DNA from: Haloterrigena sp. H1
Lineage (GTDB): Archaea > Halobacteriota > Halobacteria > Halobacteriales > Natrialbaceae
Direction: 5' to 3'
DNA: 64,000 nucleotides
Assembly: GCF_005938085.1 (NCBI RefSeq)
Contig: NZ_SMZK01000001.1
Coordinates: 2,170,001 to 2,234,000 of the forward strand
Part shown: in pieces, positions 1 through 9,353 of the stretch
How positions within the stretch are numbered: the first letter of the stretch is position 1
Layout: the number at the start of each line of letters is the position of its first letter
Program-made: the position numbers and the translations under genes
Notes under the pieces: model-generated
Databases searched by the model: none
What the model was told of the DNA's origin: nothing
Seen by the model: the letters and a program-made list of their open reading frames with translations, nothing else

Positions 1-2
1 GT

Positions 3-740
3 GCCTTCCTCCTCGCCCGCCTTCTGTTGATGATTCTCGGTTCGTTTGGTTTCCTCTTCATGCCAGTCTTCTCTGAATTGGAGGCTGCGGACGAATTCGA
101 TCGAATGCATGATGTTTATAATTCGGTTACTGAGTGGGCAGTGTTGCTTGTTCTGCCAATATACGTCGCGATGATGCTTTCACCGGAGGCTCTTCTAACC
201 GGAGTATTCAAAGAGACGTACGCACTCGGAACGATTCCACTAATGCTTGTCGCGAGCGGCTTTTTCGTCCATGTCCTAAGCGGTTCATCTGGTGATGCGC
301 TGGTCGCGCTCGGGCGGACTCGACTTGTGATGACCGGAAATATTGGAGCTGGTATACTTAATATCATACTAAACATCATGTTAATTCCCCGATTCGGAAT
401 TATAGGGGCAGCAGCGGCCTCTGCCAGTGCATACGCGCTATTCAACCTCTTTTATTTATTTTGGCTCCACCGAGAGACCGGTATCCTGCCATTTTCCCGT
501 TCATTTCTTAAGCCGCTTTTCGCAAGCACGGTTGTCATCACTGCTGTCTGGAGCATTGCAAATCTTGTAAGCAAGTTAGATGTCGTTTCTCTTTTAATTA
601 TGCTAATTGTGACGTACCTATTGCACATTGTCATTATATTAAGGACAAAGCAAATCTCTTCAGGAGATGAACAAATCCTTTCAAAGATCGAAGAAAAACT
701 TGATATTAATGCCCGTTATATTATCGGGCTACTTCGGTGA
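3..740 (+). CDS. Polysaccharide flippase (Wzx/MATE-like), C-terminal part
   Basis: The reading frame is open to the left edge, so only about the last 245 residues are visible and the start lies outside the window. It shows several hydrophobic spans and the segment NIMLIPRFGIIGAAAAS, typical of the last helices of Wzx/RfbX-type lipid-linked oligosaccharide flippases of the MOP superfamily. Members of this family move polyprenyl-linked glycan units across the membrane. It is followed by a Wzy-like polymerase/ligase and glycosyltransferases, which supports a role in exopolysaccharide or S-layer glycan export. A generic MATE transporter is less likely given this context. Confidence 0.8.
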   Translation, partial: AFLLARLLLMILGSFGFLFMPVFSELEAADEFDRMHDVYNSVTEWAVLLVLPIYVAMMLSPEALLTGVFKETYALGTIPLMLVASGFFVHVLSGSSGDALVALGRTRLVMTGNIGAGILNIILNIMLIPRFGIIGAAAASASAYALFNLFYLFWLHRETGILPFSRSFLKPLFASTVVITAVWSIANLVSKLDVVSLLIMLIVTYLLHIVIILRTKQISSGDEQILSKIEEKLDINARYIIGLLR

Positions 741-945
741 GAAGCAAGGAGTAATTATCAAGATCTATTACCTTCCTATCCTTGTTGTCAGACTGCTCGT
801 ACAATATGCGTATCTGCAGCCACGCTCACTTTATCGACCTTTGGAAGCCAGTTCGACGGTCAGATTGATATAAAATAGCAGTGGATCGATGAGGCTACGA
901 TGGGGTATCGAAATCTAAATCACTAACAATCTCAATTAACTAATA

Positions 946-2598
946 ATGAGCGAAACTCTTTCGAAATGGTATAGAGATGTGCTTGGAATAAGTACAGATA
1001 TACCAAAAAGTATTACTTCAAATAAGGCACTAAAAACCAGCTTCGCGTTAACCTTACTGTTAGTATTTTTTGTGCCCGTTGCTTTTCTTTCGAGTGATCT
1101 ATCACCACTTCTCCTTATAGGCATTTCTGGGTTGATGTACTTCCTCTATTTGCTTGTGACCAACCAAATTATCACTGGAATAGGAAGTTCCTTTTTCGTT
1201 CTACTGACATTCAATGCTAATATTCCACTTATCGCATCACCAGGAATCGCGCAGGGGAATCTATACCTATTTGATCTTATACTTCTTCCTGTCTTTGGAG
1301 TTTTGATTTACTGGCACTCACAAACGGCAGACCAGTTATCGGACATAGGTCGCGTAACGGTCGCTACACTGTTTCTATTTGCAATCTGGTCAATGGTCTC
1401 AGTGGTTTTCGGAGCTGGTTCGTCGACTGTTGCTGGGATAATATTCAGTCTTGAACAGTTCCGCTTTCTTTTTATCTTGATTACTGCCACCTTGTATGTC
1501 ACCTACACTAATCCAAAGTGTGCCATCTATCCTCTTCTTGTTGCTGTTGCGGGCCATTCATTTTTTGCGTTCGCACAAGCATATCATGGCACTATTTTCG
1601 GTCTCAGTTATCTCGGTGAGACTAGCTCTTATCATATTGGATCTATCACCATCGGCCCCTTCGCGTATCAGGCAGGTCAGCATACGGGTGGTTTTGCTGG
1701 GTCGTCTCGAGTCCTCGTTGGGTTGATCATCCTTTGTATCCCAATACTACTTGCCTTGTCTCTTGACTCATGGCGGCGTTCTATACTCGGGCTATTTGGA
1801 GCAAGCATAGCTGGAATCCTCGTTCTGATGGCTGATACAGACGCTGGGTTAGGTGCCTTTTTTCTAGAAACCATATTTCTCGTGGTTTTGTTTGGAATCC
1901 TGTATCGAAAAAAGACGAAAAAGCTGTTTCAGAGGGGCGTGAGTGTTACCACCTTGGTTGTGGTCGTGAATATTGTTTTGCGTGAGTGGGTGCGTATTGC
2001 GTCGAAAATCAAACATATGTCGATCAGGGGTGAGAGAGAAGATCCAGCAACCACGTCCTCATCGGAATTAGCTGATAGTGGGGAATCATCAAACAACAGT
2101 TCAGAAATTTCAGGGGAAGAAGCGTTAAACAATAGTTCGAAGGTACCAGAACCATCTAATCTTGAGACGGGTGGTGGGGACGTCGTCGATACCAGTACAC
2201 TTGGAATACGGCTTAAACAGTACAATTCGGCCCTGAACATCGGGGGAGACTATCCCGCATTTGGTCTTGGTGGGAACAATTTCAATATTATTGCCACGAG
2301 ATATGGCATTCCAGACGGAATGGCCATTCATAACACTTTTTTGGCATATCTTGTTGCAACAGGGCTCCCAGGACTTTTGTTGTTTTTAACGTCAGTAAGT
2401 GCAGCCATTTCACATATTATTTACACTGCATATGTTGCGTCTGAGTTCCGCTGCCGATTGGCGATCGGTCTTTTAGCTGGAATTACAGGTTTTCTTGCTA
2501 TGTCTTTCTGGACAACACTCTACAATAATACAACAGCAATGGTTACATTTTGGGCGATTTGCGGTATTGGGGTCAGTATGAATACCAAATCCGAATAG
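946..2598 (+). CDS. O-antigen ligase/Wzy-like polymerase membrane protein
   Basis: A 550-residue protein with about ten hydrophobic spans. A hydrophilic, Ser/Asn/Glu-rich loop occupies roughly residues 360-410, before the last helices. The segment after it (FGLGGNNF, then IHNTFLAYLVATGLPGLLLF) matches the conserved periplasmic loop plus following helix of the O-antigen ligase/Wzy superfamily, where the HN pair is characteristic. Such enzymes polymerise glycans or transfer them from lipid carriers at the outer face of the membrane. It lies 205 bp after the flippase on the same strand, so co-transcription is plausible. Whether it acts as polymerase or ligase cannot be told from sequence. Confidence 0.8.
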   Translation: MSETLSKWYRDVLGISTDIPKSITSNKALKTSFALTLLLVFFVPVAFLSSDLSPLLLIGISGLMYFLYLLVTNQIITGIGSSFFVLLTFNANIPLIASPGIAQGNLYLFDLILLPVFGVLIYWHSQTADQLSDIGRVTVATLFLFAIWSMVSVVFGAGSSTVAGIIFSLEQFRFLFILITATLYVTYTNPKCAIYPLLVAVAGHSFFAFAQAYHGTIFGLSYLGETSSYHIGSITIGPFAYQAGQHTGGFAGSSRVLVGLIILCIPILLALSLDSWRRSILGLFGASIAGILVLMADTDAGLGAFFLETIFLVVLFGILYRKKTKKLFQRGVSVTTLVVVVNIVLREWVRIASKIKHMSIRGEREDPATTSSSELADSGESSNNSSEISGEEALNNSSKVPEPSNLETGGGDVVDTSTLGIRLKQYNSALNIGGDYPAFGLGGNNFNIIATRYGIPDGMAIHNTFLAYLVATGLPGLLLFLTSVSAAISHIIYTAYVASEFRCRLAIGLLAGITGFLAMSFWTTLYNNTTAMVTFWAICGIGVSMNTKSE

Positions 2599-2765
2599 GG
2601 CGCTCTTGTGGCGGAAAAGTGGTGAGTCATAGCGCAGTTTCGGATTTCCGTTTACAATAAACGCGGCGGCAGGGATGGAACGCTTATAGCAACTTGATAG
2701 ACATGGTACATCACATCACAGAAAGCGTCTCGTACGAGGCAGCAGAGTGCGGTAAGTGTGTCTAG

Positions 2766-3754
2766 CACAACGCAGCCCTGCAAGACGTAGCTTCGGCAGA
2801 CGAGTTCTTGAATGCGGCGGCTACCGAGACAGTACCGCTATTCGAGTACCTTGAGTTCGAGTTTCTGCTGGAGTACGATGTGTTCACCCCTCGAAGCGGG
2901 GTCGAACACGAGATCATGAGCCACCAGAGATGATGCGTAGCTTCCTCCATTGCTACTACAAAGACATCTACGGCATCCGCCCCGTTGAACGAGAGCTTCA
3001 GAATACCGTTGTCTGGCTCAGTTGTGGCTTCGATCGACCGCCGTCGAGAGACGCGGTCGATCGCTTTCTCACCGATCTCGAACACGTCGTTGACGAAATC
3101 TTCGACCACCTCGTCGAGCAGGCCGCCCGCCGCGGCCTGCTCGACTTGACCTACTGCATCGATTCGACTGACGTGAGAACGATGCCAGCCGATCAAGACG
3201 CGTCGAAATGCTACGATCCAACCGCCGAAGAATACTACTACGGCTACGGCTGTACGATCGTCTCGACCGGACAAAAGATCCCTATCGCCGCGGAATTCAC
3301 CGAGAGCAAACAAGCACCAGAAGAGACGGCGATGCGCGTCACGCGTGACGCGCTCGCCGTCGAACAGCCGATCTGGATGGTCGGTGATAGTGCCTACGAC
3401 ACGCTTGACTGGCACGACCATCTGCTGGCCGCAGGGGTCGTGCCAGTCGCTCCGTACAACGCACGAAACACTGACGACCCGAAAGACATCGAATACAGGG
3501 TCGAAGACCGCATCACCGAGCACAGTAAGGACGTTCAGCTGAAGCAGTCGACGTTAGACGAGACGTACAACCGCCGCACAGGAGTCGAACGAGCCAACAA
3601 TGCAGTCAAGGACTGCGGCCTCGGGCACGTCCGAGCCCGAGGCCGCGTCCATGCACGAGCGCAGGTATTTCTTGCTCTATGTCTCCGTCTCGTCGTTGCG
3701 ATCACTAACTATGAACGTGGAGACAATCCAGGAAGTACCGTGATCTCGGTGTGA
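2766..3754 (+). pseudogene. IS4-type transposase, decayed copy 1
   Basis: The intact part (ATG at 2930 to stop 3754, 274 aa) carries a DDE domain: CIDSTDV (first Asp), GDSAYDTLDWHD (second Asp) and YNRRTGVERANNAVK, which fits the IS4-family Y-(2)-R-(3)-E-(6)-K signature exactly. The N-terminus is present upstream in another frame (2766-2935, reading FLNAAATETVPLFEYLEF), so a frameshift near 2911-2918 separates the two parts. That N-terminal frame is preceded by an in-frame TAG at 2763, so the normal start is also lost. The bases after the stop (TTCTATGACACCCTC) resemble those after the second copy near 5990, suggesting a conserved right end. The left end was not found with certainty. Confidence 0.8.
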
Positions 3755-4056
3755 GAAGACTTCTATGACACCCTCACAAGGATGTCAACGGCATACGTCC
3801 GGTTACACGAGAACTCTAGCACACGCTTGTCTGGTACTACTGTAGACTCGACAAACTGCTGTCCAGAGACACGATTGACCGCTTCCTCACCGGCTTCGAA
3901 CTCGTCATCAACAATATCTTCGACCTGCTCGCGTACTACTCCATCGATTCGCCTCAAGTCGAAGAAACGATTCAGTACAACGACGCTGCGTCGTGGAACT
4001 CCGATCCAACAGCCAAAGAGCACTACTACGGCTTCGACAATTGTCTCAACAGGCTC

Positions 4057-4064
4057 AAAGATTC
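4057..4064. repeat. 8-bp target duplication, left copy (AAAGATTC)
   Basis: AAAGATTC lies immediately left of the ISH6-type element and is repeated immediately to its right at 5510-5517. Eight-bp duplications are what I know for ISH6-type elements. Confidence 0.9.
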
Positions 4065-5509
4065 GGTCCCGTCCCAAACTCGTCTAGAGTTCGCCTCTGG
4101 TAGCGTCAACTGACACCTCCATTGTGATGGCTGTTTTGGCTGATCGCTCGAGCAGTTCGTCGGCGAACGCCGCGAACTGCTCGGGATCGGCATACTGCAC
4201 CAAGTTCAACCAGAGAAGCGACTCTAACCCTGCTTCTGACCACTGCATCCATTGATTCTTACACCGCTTCGAAACTTCACCCATGGCTCGTTCGACCACG
4301 TTTGACGTCCACGGAACCTGCTGTTGATCAAGCGCGAGTTCCGCGAACGTCACGGTTGCTTCTGCCCATTCCCGGAGGTACGCCGTCGCTTTCGGGGAGT
4401 CTTGACGCTCTAACCTCCAGGCTTCCTTCCCGAGATTCTCGAGCGTTTGGTCGATCCGCTCGCGGATCGCCAAACGCTCATTCCTCGGTGCATGGAGTGC
4501 GACAGAGTTCTTCAGATGGAACAGATCATCCGTAACGCCAGAGACGATCGCTTTCCGCTCGGAGAGCGGAAACGCATCGTCTTTCCAGAGCTTGTACCCG
4601 AGCGTTCGACCAACGTGAACGAGATCGAGCTGGTGAGATCGGTCACCACTCTCGAACGCATCGACGAGTGCCTTTTCGGCGTCACTGACGACCGTGGCGT
4701 CGTCAGTGACCGCCTCAGTCTCTTCGAGGGCTTCTGCTGTTTCATCCCAGGATTCGTTGACGTTGACGTCTAAGAGTGTGGTTTCTGTGTCGTCACCCTC
4801 GGCCGTCTGCCCGAGGGTGACGTTGACATCATGGTAGGTGCAGTGATCCTGCTGGCTATGACACTTCGTTCCGTCAGGAACGACAGTGTCTGCATTCGTC
4901 CCAGGAAGCCGATCACGAACGAAGTCACCGAGCTTGCTGCCGTATTCACGGACTCGGCGGTTGACCGTCGTGATCGAGGGCATGGGAGTGAAGCCGTCGC
5001 CGTGGGCGACGGCATCACGATAGCTGAGCGAAGTAGCAAGTTCGGCAGCCTGGAGCGAGATATCCTCTTGATAGATGCGCTGGCCGTCGAAGTCGATAAG
5101 ATCCTCGAGCGGACGGAAATAGGTCGGATCGCCGTCGGTAGCAGCAGTGTCTTTGACGTGATGGAGGGTGAATTCGTGTTCTCCTGCGGTTGTCACAGCG
5201 GTTCGTGTGGAGGTTCCAGCGCGCTGGAAACGGCAGTCGCCGTTTCCGCGCGCATGTTTCTCACCACAGTACGCCTCGACGAGGCGCTCGTCGAGGCTTC
5301 TAACGAGTTCCTCGAGGATAGTGGCCTCAAGCTGAATCTCAGTGAGAGATTCAGCGAGAGTGGCAAGCGGTAGCGTTTTGTCTTGGTCGAGACTAACTGT
5401 GAACTGCGCGTCAATTGTGGCGTGCATGGGTCACTTCGGGCTGGATACCAGAGGTGACCCTGCTTCCACAGGAGTCAGTTACGACTCTAGACGAGTTTGG
5501 GACACGACC
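4065..5509 (-). mobile_element. ISH6-type insertion sequence, complete
   Basis: A 1445-bp element bounded by near-perfect terminal inverted repeats. The last 26 bp read GGTCNNGTCCC then AAACTCGTCTAGAGT on both ends, with two mismatches at positions 5-6 of the repeat. It is flanked by the direct repeat AAAGATTC. Length, one 447-residue transposase and an 8-bp duplication agree with the haloarchaeal ISH6 family (about 1.45 kb). It is inserted in the decayed IS4-type transposase. Intact ends, an open transposase and a perfect duplication suggest a recent insertion. Confidence 0.92.
4084..5427 (-). CDS. ISH6-type transposase
   Basis: A full-length 447-residue transposase that fills its element almost completely. 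Candidate DDE residues are Asp in NADTVVPDGTKCHS, Asp in ATVVSDAEKALVDAF and Glu in SNVVERAMGEVSKRCKNQW. The C-terminal block WMQWSEAGLESLLWLNLVQY is characteristic of the ISH6 family as I know it. The start ATG lies about 80 bp inside the right inverted repeat. There are no frameshifts or stops, so it should be able to make active enzyme. Confidence 0.9.
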   Translation of the reverse strand: MHATIDAQFTVSLDQDKTLPLATLAESLTEIQLEATILEELVRSLDERLVEAYCGEKHARGNGDCRFQRAGTSTRTAVTTAGEHEFTLHHVKDTAATDGDPTYFRPLEDLIDFDGQRIYQEDISLQAAELATSLSYRDAVAHGDGFTPMPSITTVNRRVREYGSKLGDFVRDRLPGTNADTVVPDGTKCHSQQDHCTYHDVNVTLGQTAEGDDTETTLLDVNVNESWDETAEALEETEAVTDDATVVSDAEKALVDAFESGDRSHQLDLVHVGRTLGYKLWKDDAFPLSERKAIVSGVTDDLFHLKNSVALHAPRNERLAIRERIDQTLENLGKEAWRLERQDSPKATAYLREWAEATVTFAELALDQQQVPWTSNVVERAMGEVSKRCKNQWMQWSEAGLESLLWLNLVQYADPEQFAAFADELLERSAKTAITMEVSVDATRGEL

Positions 5510-5517
5510 AAAGATTC
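5510..5517. repeat. 8-bp target duplication, right copy (AAAGATTC)
   Basis: Exact match to 4057-4064, immediately right of the terminal inverted repeat of the ISH6-type element. Confidence 0.9.
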
Positions 5518-6108
5518 TGATCGCGGCAGAGTTCACACAGACCAAACAAGCATCCCAAGAGACGGCGACGTGCGTCACACGTGACGCGCTCGCCGTCGAA
5601 ACACCGATCTGGATGCTTGGAGACAGCACCTACGAAATCCTCGACTGGCACGATCTCCTGCTGGCTGCAAGGATCGTGCCGATCGCTCCGTACAACCCGC
5701 GAAATACTGACGATCCGGTCGATATCGAGTGCAGGTTCGAAGCCCGTATTAAGGAACACAGCAAGGACGTTCAGTTCAAGCAATCCATCTTGGACGAGAC
5801 GTACAACTGTCGGACAGGGGGCGAACGAACTAACGACACGGTCAAGGGCAGCGGCCTCGGACACGTCCGGGCCCGCGTACGCACACGAGTAGAAGTATTC
5901 CTTGCGCTGTGTCTCCGGATCATTGTTGCAATCACCAATTTCGAGCGGGGAGATGATCCGGGCCGTGAGAAACTCAAGCTATGAGATGAATTTTATGACA
6001 CACTTATCGTGAGTAATTCAGTGGGCATCCTCTCAGCGGTATCTCTGGGATCACGTAATCAGGAAAAACCAATGTAGTTTTAGCCAAAGCGTCACGTCGG
6101 CCTTAGTA

Positions 6109-7260
6109 ATGAGTAACCGGGCTGTCCTCTTTCTATTTCAACAAGTGAAATGTGGCCGGAATAAGTCACAGTATCAGCGTGCACAGTACGCTTGTCAGCA
6201 CTATGAAACACATTTTATTACTCGTCGGGGAATCTGCTCAGAGCTTGAAGACGATGCAGCAACAGTCCACACGGCTGGTGAAACCGCTTTTATGCGGTTT
6301 GTCTTACCCATCTGGATGATTTATACCGCGCTGAAAATCGTCCGCAGCCACGATGTCGCCTACACTCATACTGATTATTCCCCACAAGCCCTCCTCGCTG
6401 GCTACTGTCTCCACTTAGCAGGACTCCCGTGGGTTGCAGACATTTTCGATAGCCCCCATTTCGGGATCGATCTCGAAGGAATGCCACAGTCACCTGGCAG
6501 AGTTATCGCACGTATCTATAACAATGGTCTATTGGCTATTACTCGACGTACTCTCAAACATGCGAACCTAGTAGTCATTGCCCTTGCGCCTGGTATTCTC
6601 AGCTCTTACGATATCAACCCGGACAGAGATAACGTGCTCTACACCACTAATGGAACAGATGTTGACTACACTAGCCGCCAGATTGTGCAATGGGATGATC
6701 ACACCACTGATGACTTAGTCACTCTTGCCTACATCGGCCCTATCCGAGAACAACGAGGGCTCCAGCAAGTCTTAGACGCGATCTCTCAGCTTGATCGAGA
6801 CGATATTGAACTTCGTCTCGTCGGGCCGCTCCGCCAACAGAACGACGACTGGCTTTCCAACATACAAAATCAACGACATGATGTCACAGTGCTTGGGCGT
6901 GTCCCGCATCCTGACGCACTCAAAGAGATATCAAACGCCGATATTTGTTTGTGTCCGTTGACGGACTCTATTGAGAACTATCAGTATTCATACCCTGTGA
7001 AAGTATTTGAATACATGGCTGCTGGAAAGCCAATTATTGCCACCGAATTGGACGGGGTTTCTCAAATTGTAACAGACCAAGAGTCGGCAATTCTTGTCCC
7101 ACCAGATAATTCCGACGAATGGGCTACAGCCATTGAAGACTTAGCTGATACGCCAACACGTAGAGAGTTATTAGGAGAGACAGCCCGTGAGGAAGTCAAG
7201 CAGTATGATTGGGGAAGGATAAATAATAAAATATGGGAAGCGATAGAGGTGGAGATATGA
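6109..7260 (+). CDS. Family 4 glycosyltransferase
   Basis: A 383-residue GT-B fold enzyme. The N-terminal half has the acceptor-binding Rossmann-like domain (YTHTDYSPQALLAGY, then PWVADIFDSPHFG). The C-terminal half has the nucleotide-sugar-binding block: LAYIGPIREQRGLQ, then SYPVKVFEYMAAGKPIIATE, which holds the E-x7-E-like region of GT4 enzymes. It probably adds a sugar to a lipid-linked glycan at the cytoplasmic membrane face. Its stop overlaps the next start (ATGA at 7257-7260), so the two glycosyltransferases are translationally coupled. The specific sugar cannot be predicted. Confidence 0.88.
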   Translation: MSNRAVLFLFQQVKCGRNKSQYQRAQYACQHYETHFITRRGICSELEDDAATVHTAGETAFMRFVLPIWMIYTALKIVRSHDVAYTHTDYSPQALLAGYCLHLAGLPWVADIFDSPHFGIDLEGMPQSPGRVIARIYNNGLLAITRRTLKHANLVVIALAPGILSSYDINPDRDNVLYTTNGTDVDYTSRQIVQWDDHTTDDLVTLAYIGPIREQRGLQQVLDAISQLDRDDIELRLVGPLRQQNDDWLSNIQNQRHDVTVLGRVPHPDALKEISNADICLCPLTDSIENYQYSYPVKVFEYMAAGKPIIATELDGVSQIVTDQESAILVPPDNSDEWATAIEDLADTPTRRELLGETAREEVKQYDWGRINNKIWEAIEVEI

Positions 7261-8153
7261 ATACACCAACCCTATCATTTTGTCTCATCACTTACAATAG
7301 AAAGAATGAGTTGAGAGACGCTATCGACTCGATTCTTGCACAAGATTACGACGATTACGAAATTATCGTCATCAGTAATTCAACGGACGGAACAAGCAAC
7401 CTATTTTCCGATGGCGGCCAGTATGACCGGCCAAAAATCAATTACTACCACTACGATGGTCGAATGGGTGTTCCACAAGCGCGAAATATCGCTCACGAGA
7501 AAGCAACTGGAGACTATCTCGTCACCATTGACGATGATGCAGAGTTCACAACTGACGACTGCGCAAGTCATATCGAGAGTGTTTTTGAGCAATACGACGA
7601 GGTTGGGGTTCTCGCGTTCAAAGTCCGGAATGCGTACTCCAAAAAAGTGGAATCGTTCCCTGGATATGATAAAGATCAGATGAAAGACACTCGGTTTGAA
7701 ACTACATGGTATGTTGGCTGCGGACATGCGATTCGTGCGTCAGCATTAGCTAAGACAGATGGATATCCGTCTGAATTTGAGTATGGTTCAGAAGAGTTGG
7801 ATTTGTCGTATCAGCTCTTAGAGCAAGGGTATACGATTATCTACGAGCCGTCCGTCGAGATAATTCATAAAGAATCTCCAGAGGGACGGAATGGTGATTC
7901 GTATTACACTCAGAAGATGATTGAGAACCGAATCCGCCTCTCAGTACGGCATGTCCCGTGGCGGTTCGCGATAATTTACTTATTCATTTGGACAGGATAT
8001 ACGTTGTATCTCTCGCGGCTAGATATTCCAGCTGTTATCCGCGGGTGGATCTCTGCTCTCCAAGATTTACCGAGCTTGCTCCGGCAGCGAACCCCCATTT
8101 CGGATCAAACTGTGACGCGGCTAAGAAATCTCCCTAACCGTCTATACTACTAA
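7257..8153 (+). CDS. Family 2 glycosyltransferase
   Basis: A GT-A enzyme of 298 residues. It begins LSFCLITYNRKNELRDAIDS, the usual N-terminal nucleotide-binding strand, and has the metal-binding motif DDDAEF (TIDDDAEF). A hydrophobic region near the C-terminus (FAIIYLFIWTGYTLYL) suggests membrane association. I chose the ATG at 7257, which overlaps the upstream TGA and has a GGTGGAG ribosome-binding site just before it. An in-frame ATG at 7233 lies deeper inside the upstream gene and is less likely. It belongs to the glycan assembly cluster. Confidence 0.88.
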   Translation: MNTPTLSFCLITYNRKNELRDAIDSILAQDYDDYEIIVISNSTDGTSNLFSDGGQYDRPKINYYHYDGRMGVPQARNIAHEKATGDYLVTIDDDAEFTTDDCASHIESVFEQYDEVGVLAFKVRNAYSKKVESFPGYDKDQMKDTRFETTWYVGCGHAIRASALAKTDGYPSEFEYGSEELDLSYQLLEQGYTIIYEPSVEIIHKESPEGRNGDSYYTQKMIENRIRLSVRHVPWRFAIIYLFIWTGYTLYLSRLDIPAVIRGWISALQDLPSLLRQRTPISDQTVTRLRNLPNRLYY

Positions 8154-8422
8154 CTATACCACACAGCAATCAACCATCACTCATCAAGCAATTGTCGACG
8201 AAAATACCTTCTATCTCCCTGCAAGGAAAGGCCGTATGGCACCGCTTAGTTACGCACGCCAAGAGTCTGCTACTTTAGCTCCTGTTCGGTCTGTCTTGAG
8301 TGCTAAGTCCCGAGCAGACTCAGCCACCGCAGTCGGACCTGTGTCAGGAATCTCGCGGTGGAAAATGAAACAGACGTACATCAATGCTGTCTTATTTATC
8401 CGTCTATTTTATTTACCCGAAT

Positions 8423-9244
8423 ATGCCAAGCTTGTCACTCTCAGCTCTTTGCACTACCTACCATGGTGATAATCCTGCGGAATTATCCCAATCGCTCTGT
8501 AGTATCCGAAATCAAACTCGTCCTCCAGACGAACTTGTTTTAGTGAAAGATGGACCAGTCCCAGAAGTTATTAATAATGTGATTAGGGATGTTCTGGGAC
8601 CAACAGAGTTCCCGGTAGAGGTTGTTTCCCTACCCCGTAATAGGGGCCACGGAGCAGCACTTCGTGAAGCTGTTAAAAACGCTACCAAGGATATCGTTGC
8701 GATTCACGATGCTGACGATATCTGCATTCCGGAACGGTTTGAGACCCAGCTCGCATTTCTTGATGAAACGGGCGCTGATGTTGTTGGGGGATACATTGCT
8801 GAGTTTGAAGATGATCCAGGAGATCCACATGCCGTCCGCGAAGTCCCAGTTGAACACGAGTCTATAACAGCGATGGCCAAATTTCGCTGTCCAATGAATC
8901 AGACAACTGTCAGCGCACGACGTGAATCAATTGTTGATGCTGGTAACTACCGCCCAGTCGATCGAATGGAAGACTATGAGATTTGGGCACGAATGATTCA
9001 ATCTGGTTATGAGTTCCGCAATCAAGCCAAAGTCCTTGTGAAAGTACGAGGAGGAACCAATATGTACACCCGACGTGGAGGCTTGGAATATGCTCGAGAG
9101 GAGATACGTCTTCAAAAGGATTTTTATGATATTGGATTTGTCTCTGCTCCAAGGGCTTTCTCAAATGCAATGATTAGAACTGTACCGCGACTGCTCCCAA
9201 ATCGAATTCGTGGACAACTCTATCAGAGATTCTTAAGAGCATAA
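8423..9244 (+). CDS. Family 2 glycosyltransferase
   Basis: A 273-residue GT-A enzyme with LSALCTTYHGDNPAELSQSL at its N-terminus, RNRGHGAALREAV for donor binding, and the DxD-type site HDADDICIPERF. RMEDYEIWARMI further along is the common ED-containing acceptor/catalytic region of GT2 enzymes. I chose the ATG at 8423 because the family core begins right after it. The 13 residues upstream in the open frame look like untranslated leader. It is separated from the preceding glycosyltransferase by about 270 bp in which I see no convincing gene. Confidence 0.87.
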   Translation: MPSLSLSALCTTYHGDNPAELSQSLCSIRNQTRPPDELVLVKDGPVPEVINNVIRDVLGPTEFPVEVVSLPRNRGHGAALREAVKNATKDIVAIHDADDICIPERFETQLAFLDETGADVVGGYIAEFEDDPGDPHAVREVPVEHESITAMAKFRCPMNQTTVSARRESIVDAGNYRPVDRMEDYEIWARMIQSGYEFRNQAKVLVKVRGGTNMYTRRGGLEYAREEIRLQKDFYDIGFVSAPRAFSNAMIRTVPRLLPNRIRGQLYQRFLRA

Positions 9245-9353
9245 ATCAGTCTTATTGGTTGAATACTATTCTCTTAATCAGCCCTGATATAATTGGCGTG
9301 GACACTCACCATACGTGGGTTTCATATGATGATATTGGAGATGAAATACATAA

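Larger units (their letters stand above)
3775..5984 (+). pseudogene. IS4-type transposase, decayed copy 2, split by ISH6-type element
   Basis: The reading restarts at an internal position of the same transposase family (HKDVNGIRPVTREL at 3775; copy 1 has YKDIYGIRPVERELQ). It continues in changing frames (YYSIDSPQ, NDAASWNSDPTAKEHYYGF) to 4064, where a 1445-bp element interrupts it. It resumes at 5510 with ILIAAEFTQTKQA and runs to the stop at 5984. The family signature is damaged: copy 1 has YNRRTGVER, here it reads YNCRTGGER. Joining 4064 to 5518 restores TIVSTGSKILIAAEFT across the insertion, so decay and insertion are separate events. Its 5' part is missing and the start abuts the right end of copy 1, which suggests recombination or deletion between two copies. 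Confidence 0.8.

Noticed and set aside
2762..3523. A 253-codon open frame on the minus strand
   Set aside because: It mirrors the IS4-type transposase on the other strand, whose DDE and YREK motifs are clear. Composition is Val/Arg/Asp-rich as expected for an antisense frame.
8236..8469. A small plus-strand frame between two glycosyltransferases
   Set aside because: It has no family resemblance and runs into the start of the next glycosyltransferase in another frame. I left the 270-bp gap unassigned.
9299..9353. Target duplication or IS end after the third glycosyltransferase
   Set aside because: I looked for inverted repeats around the junction with the convergent transferase gene and found none beyond short chance matches.
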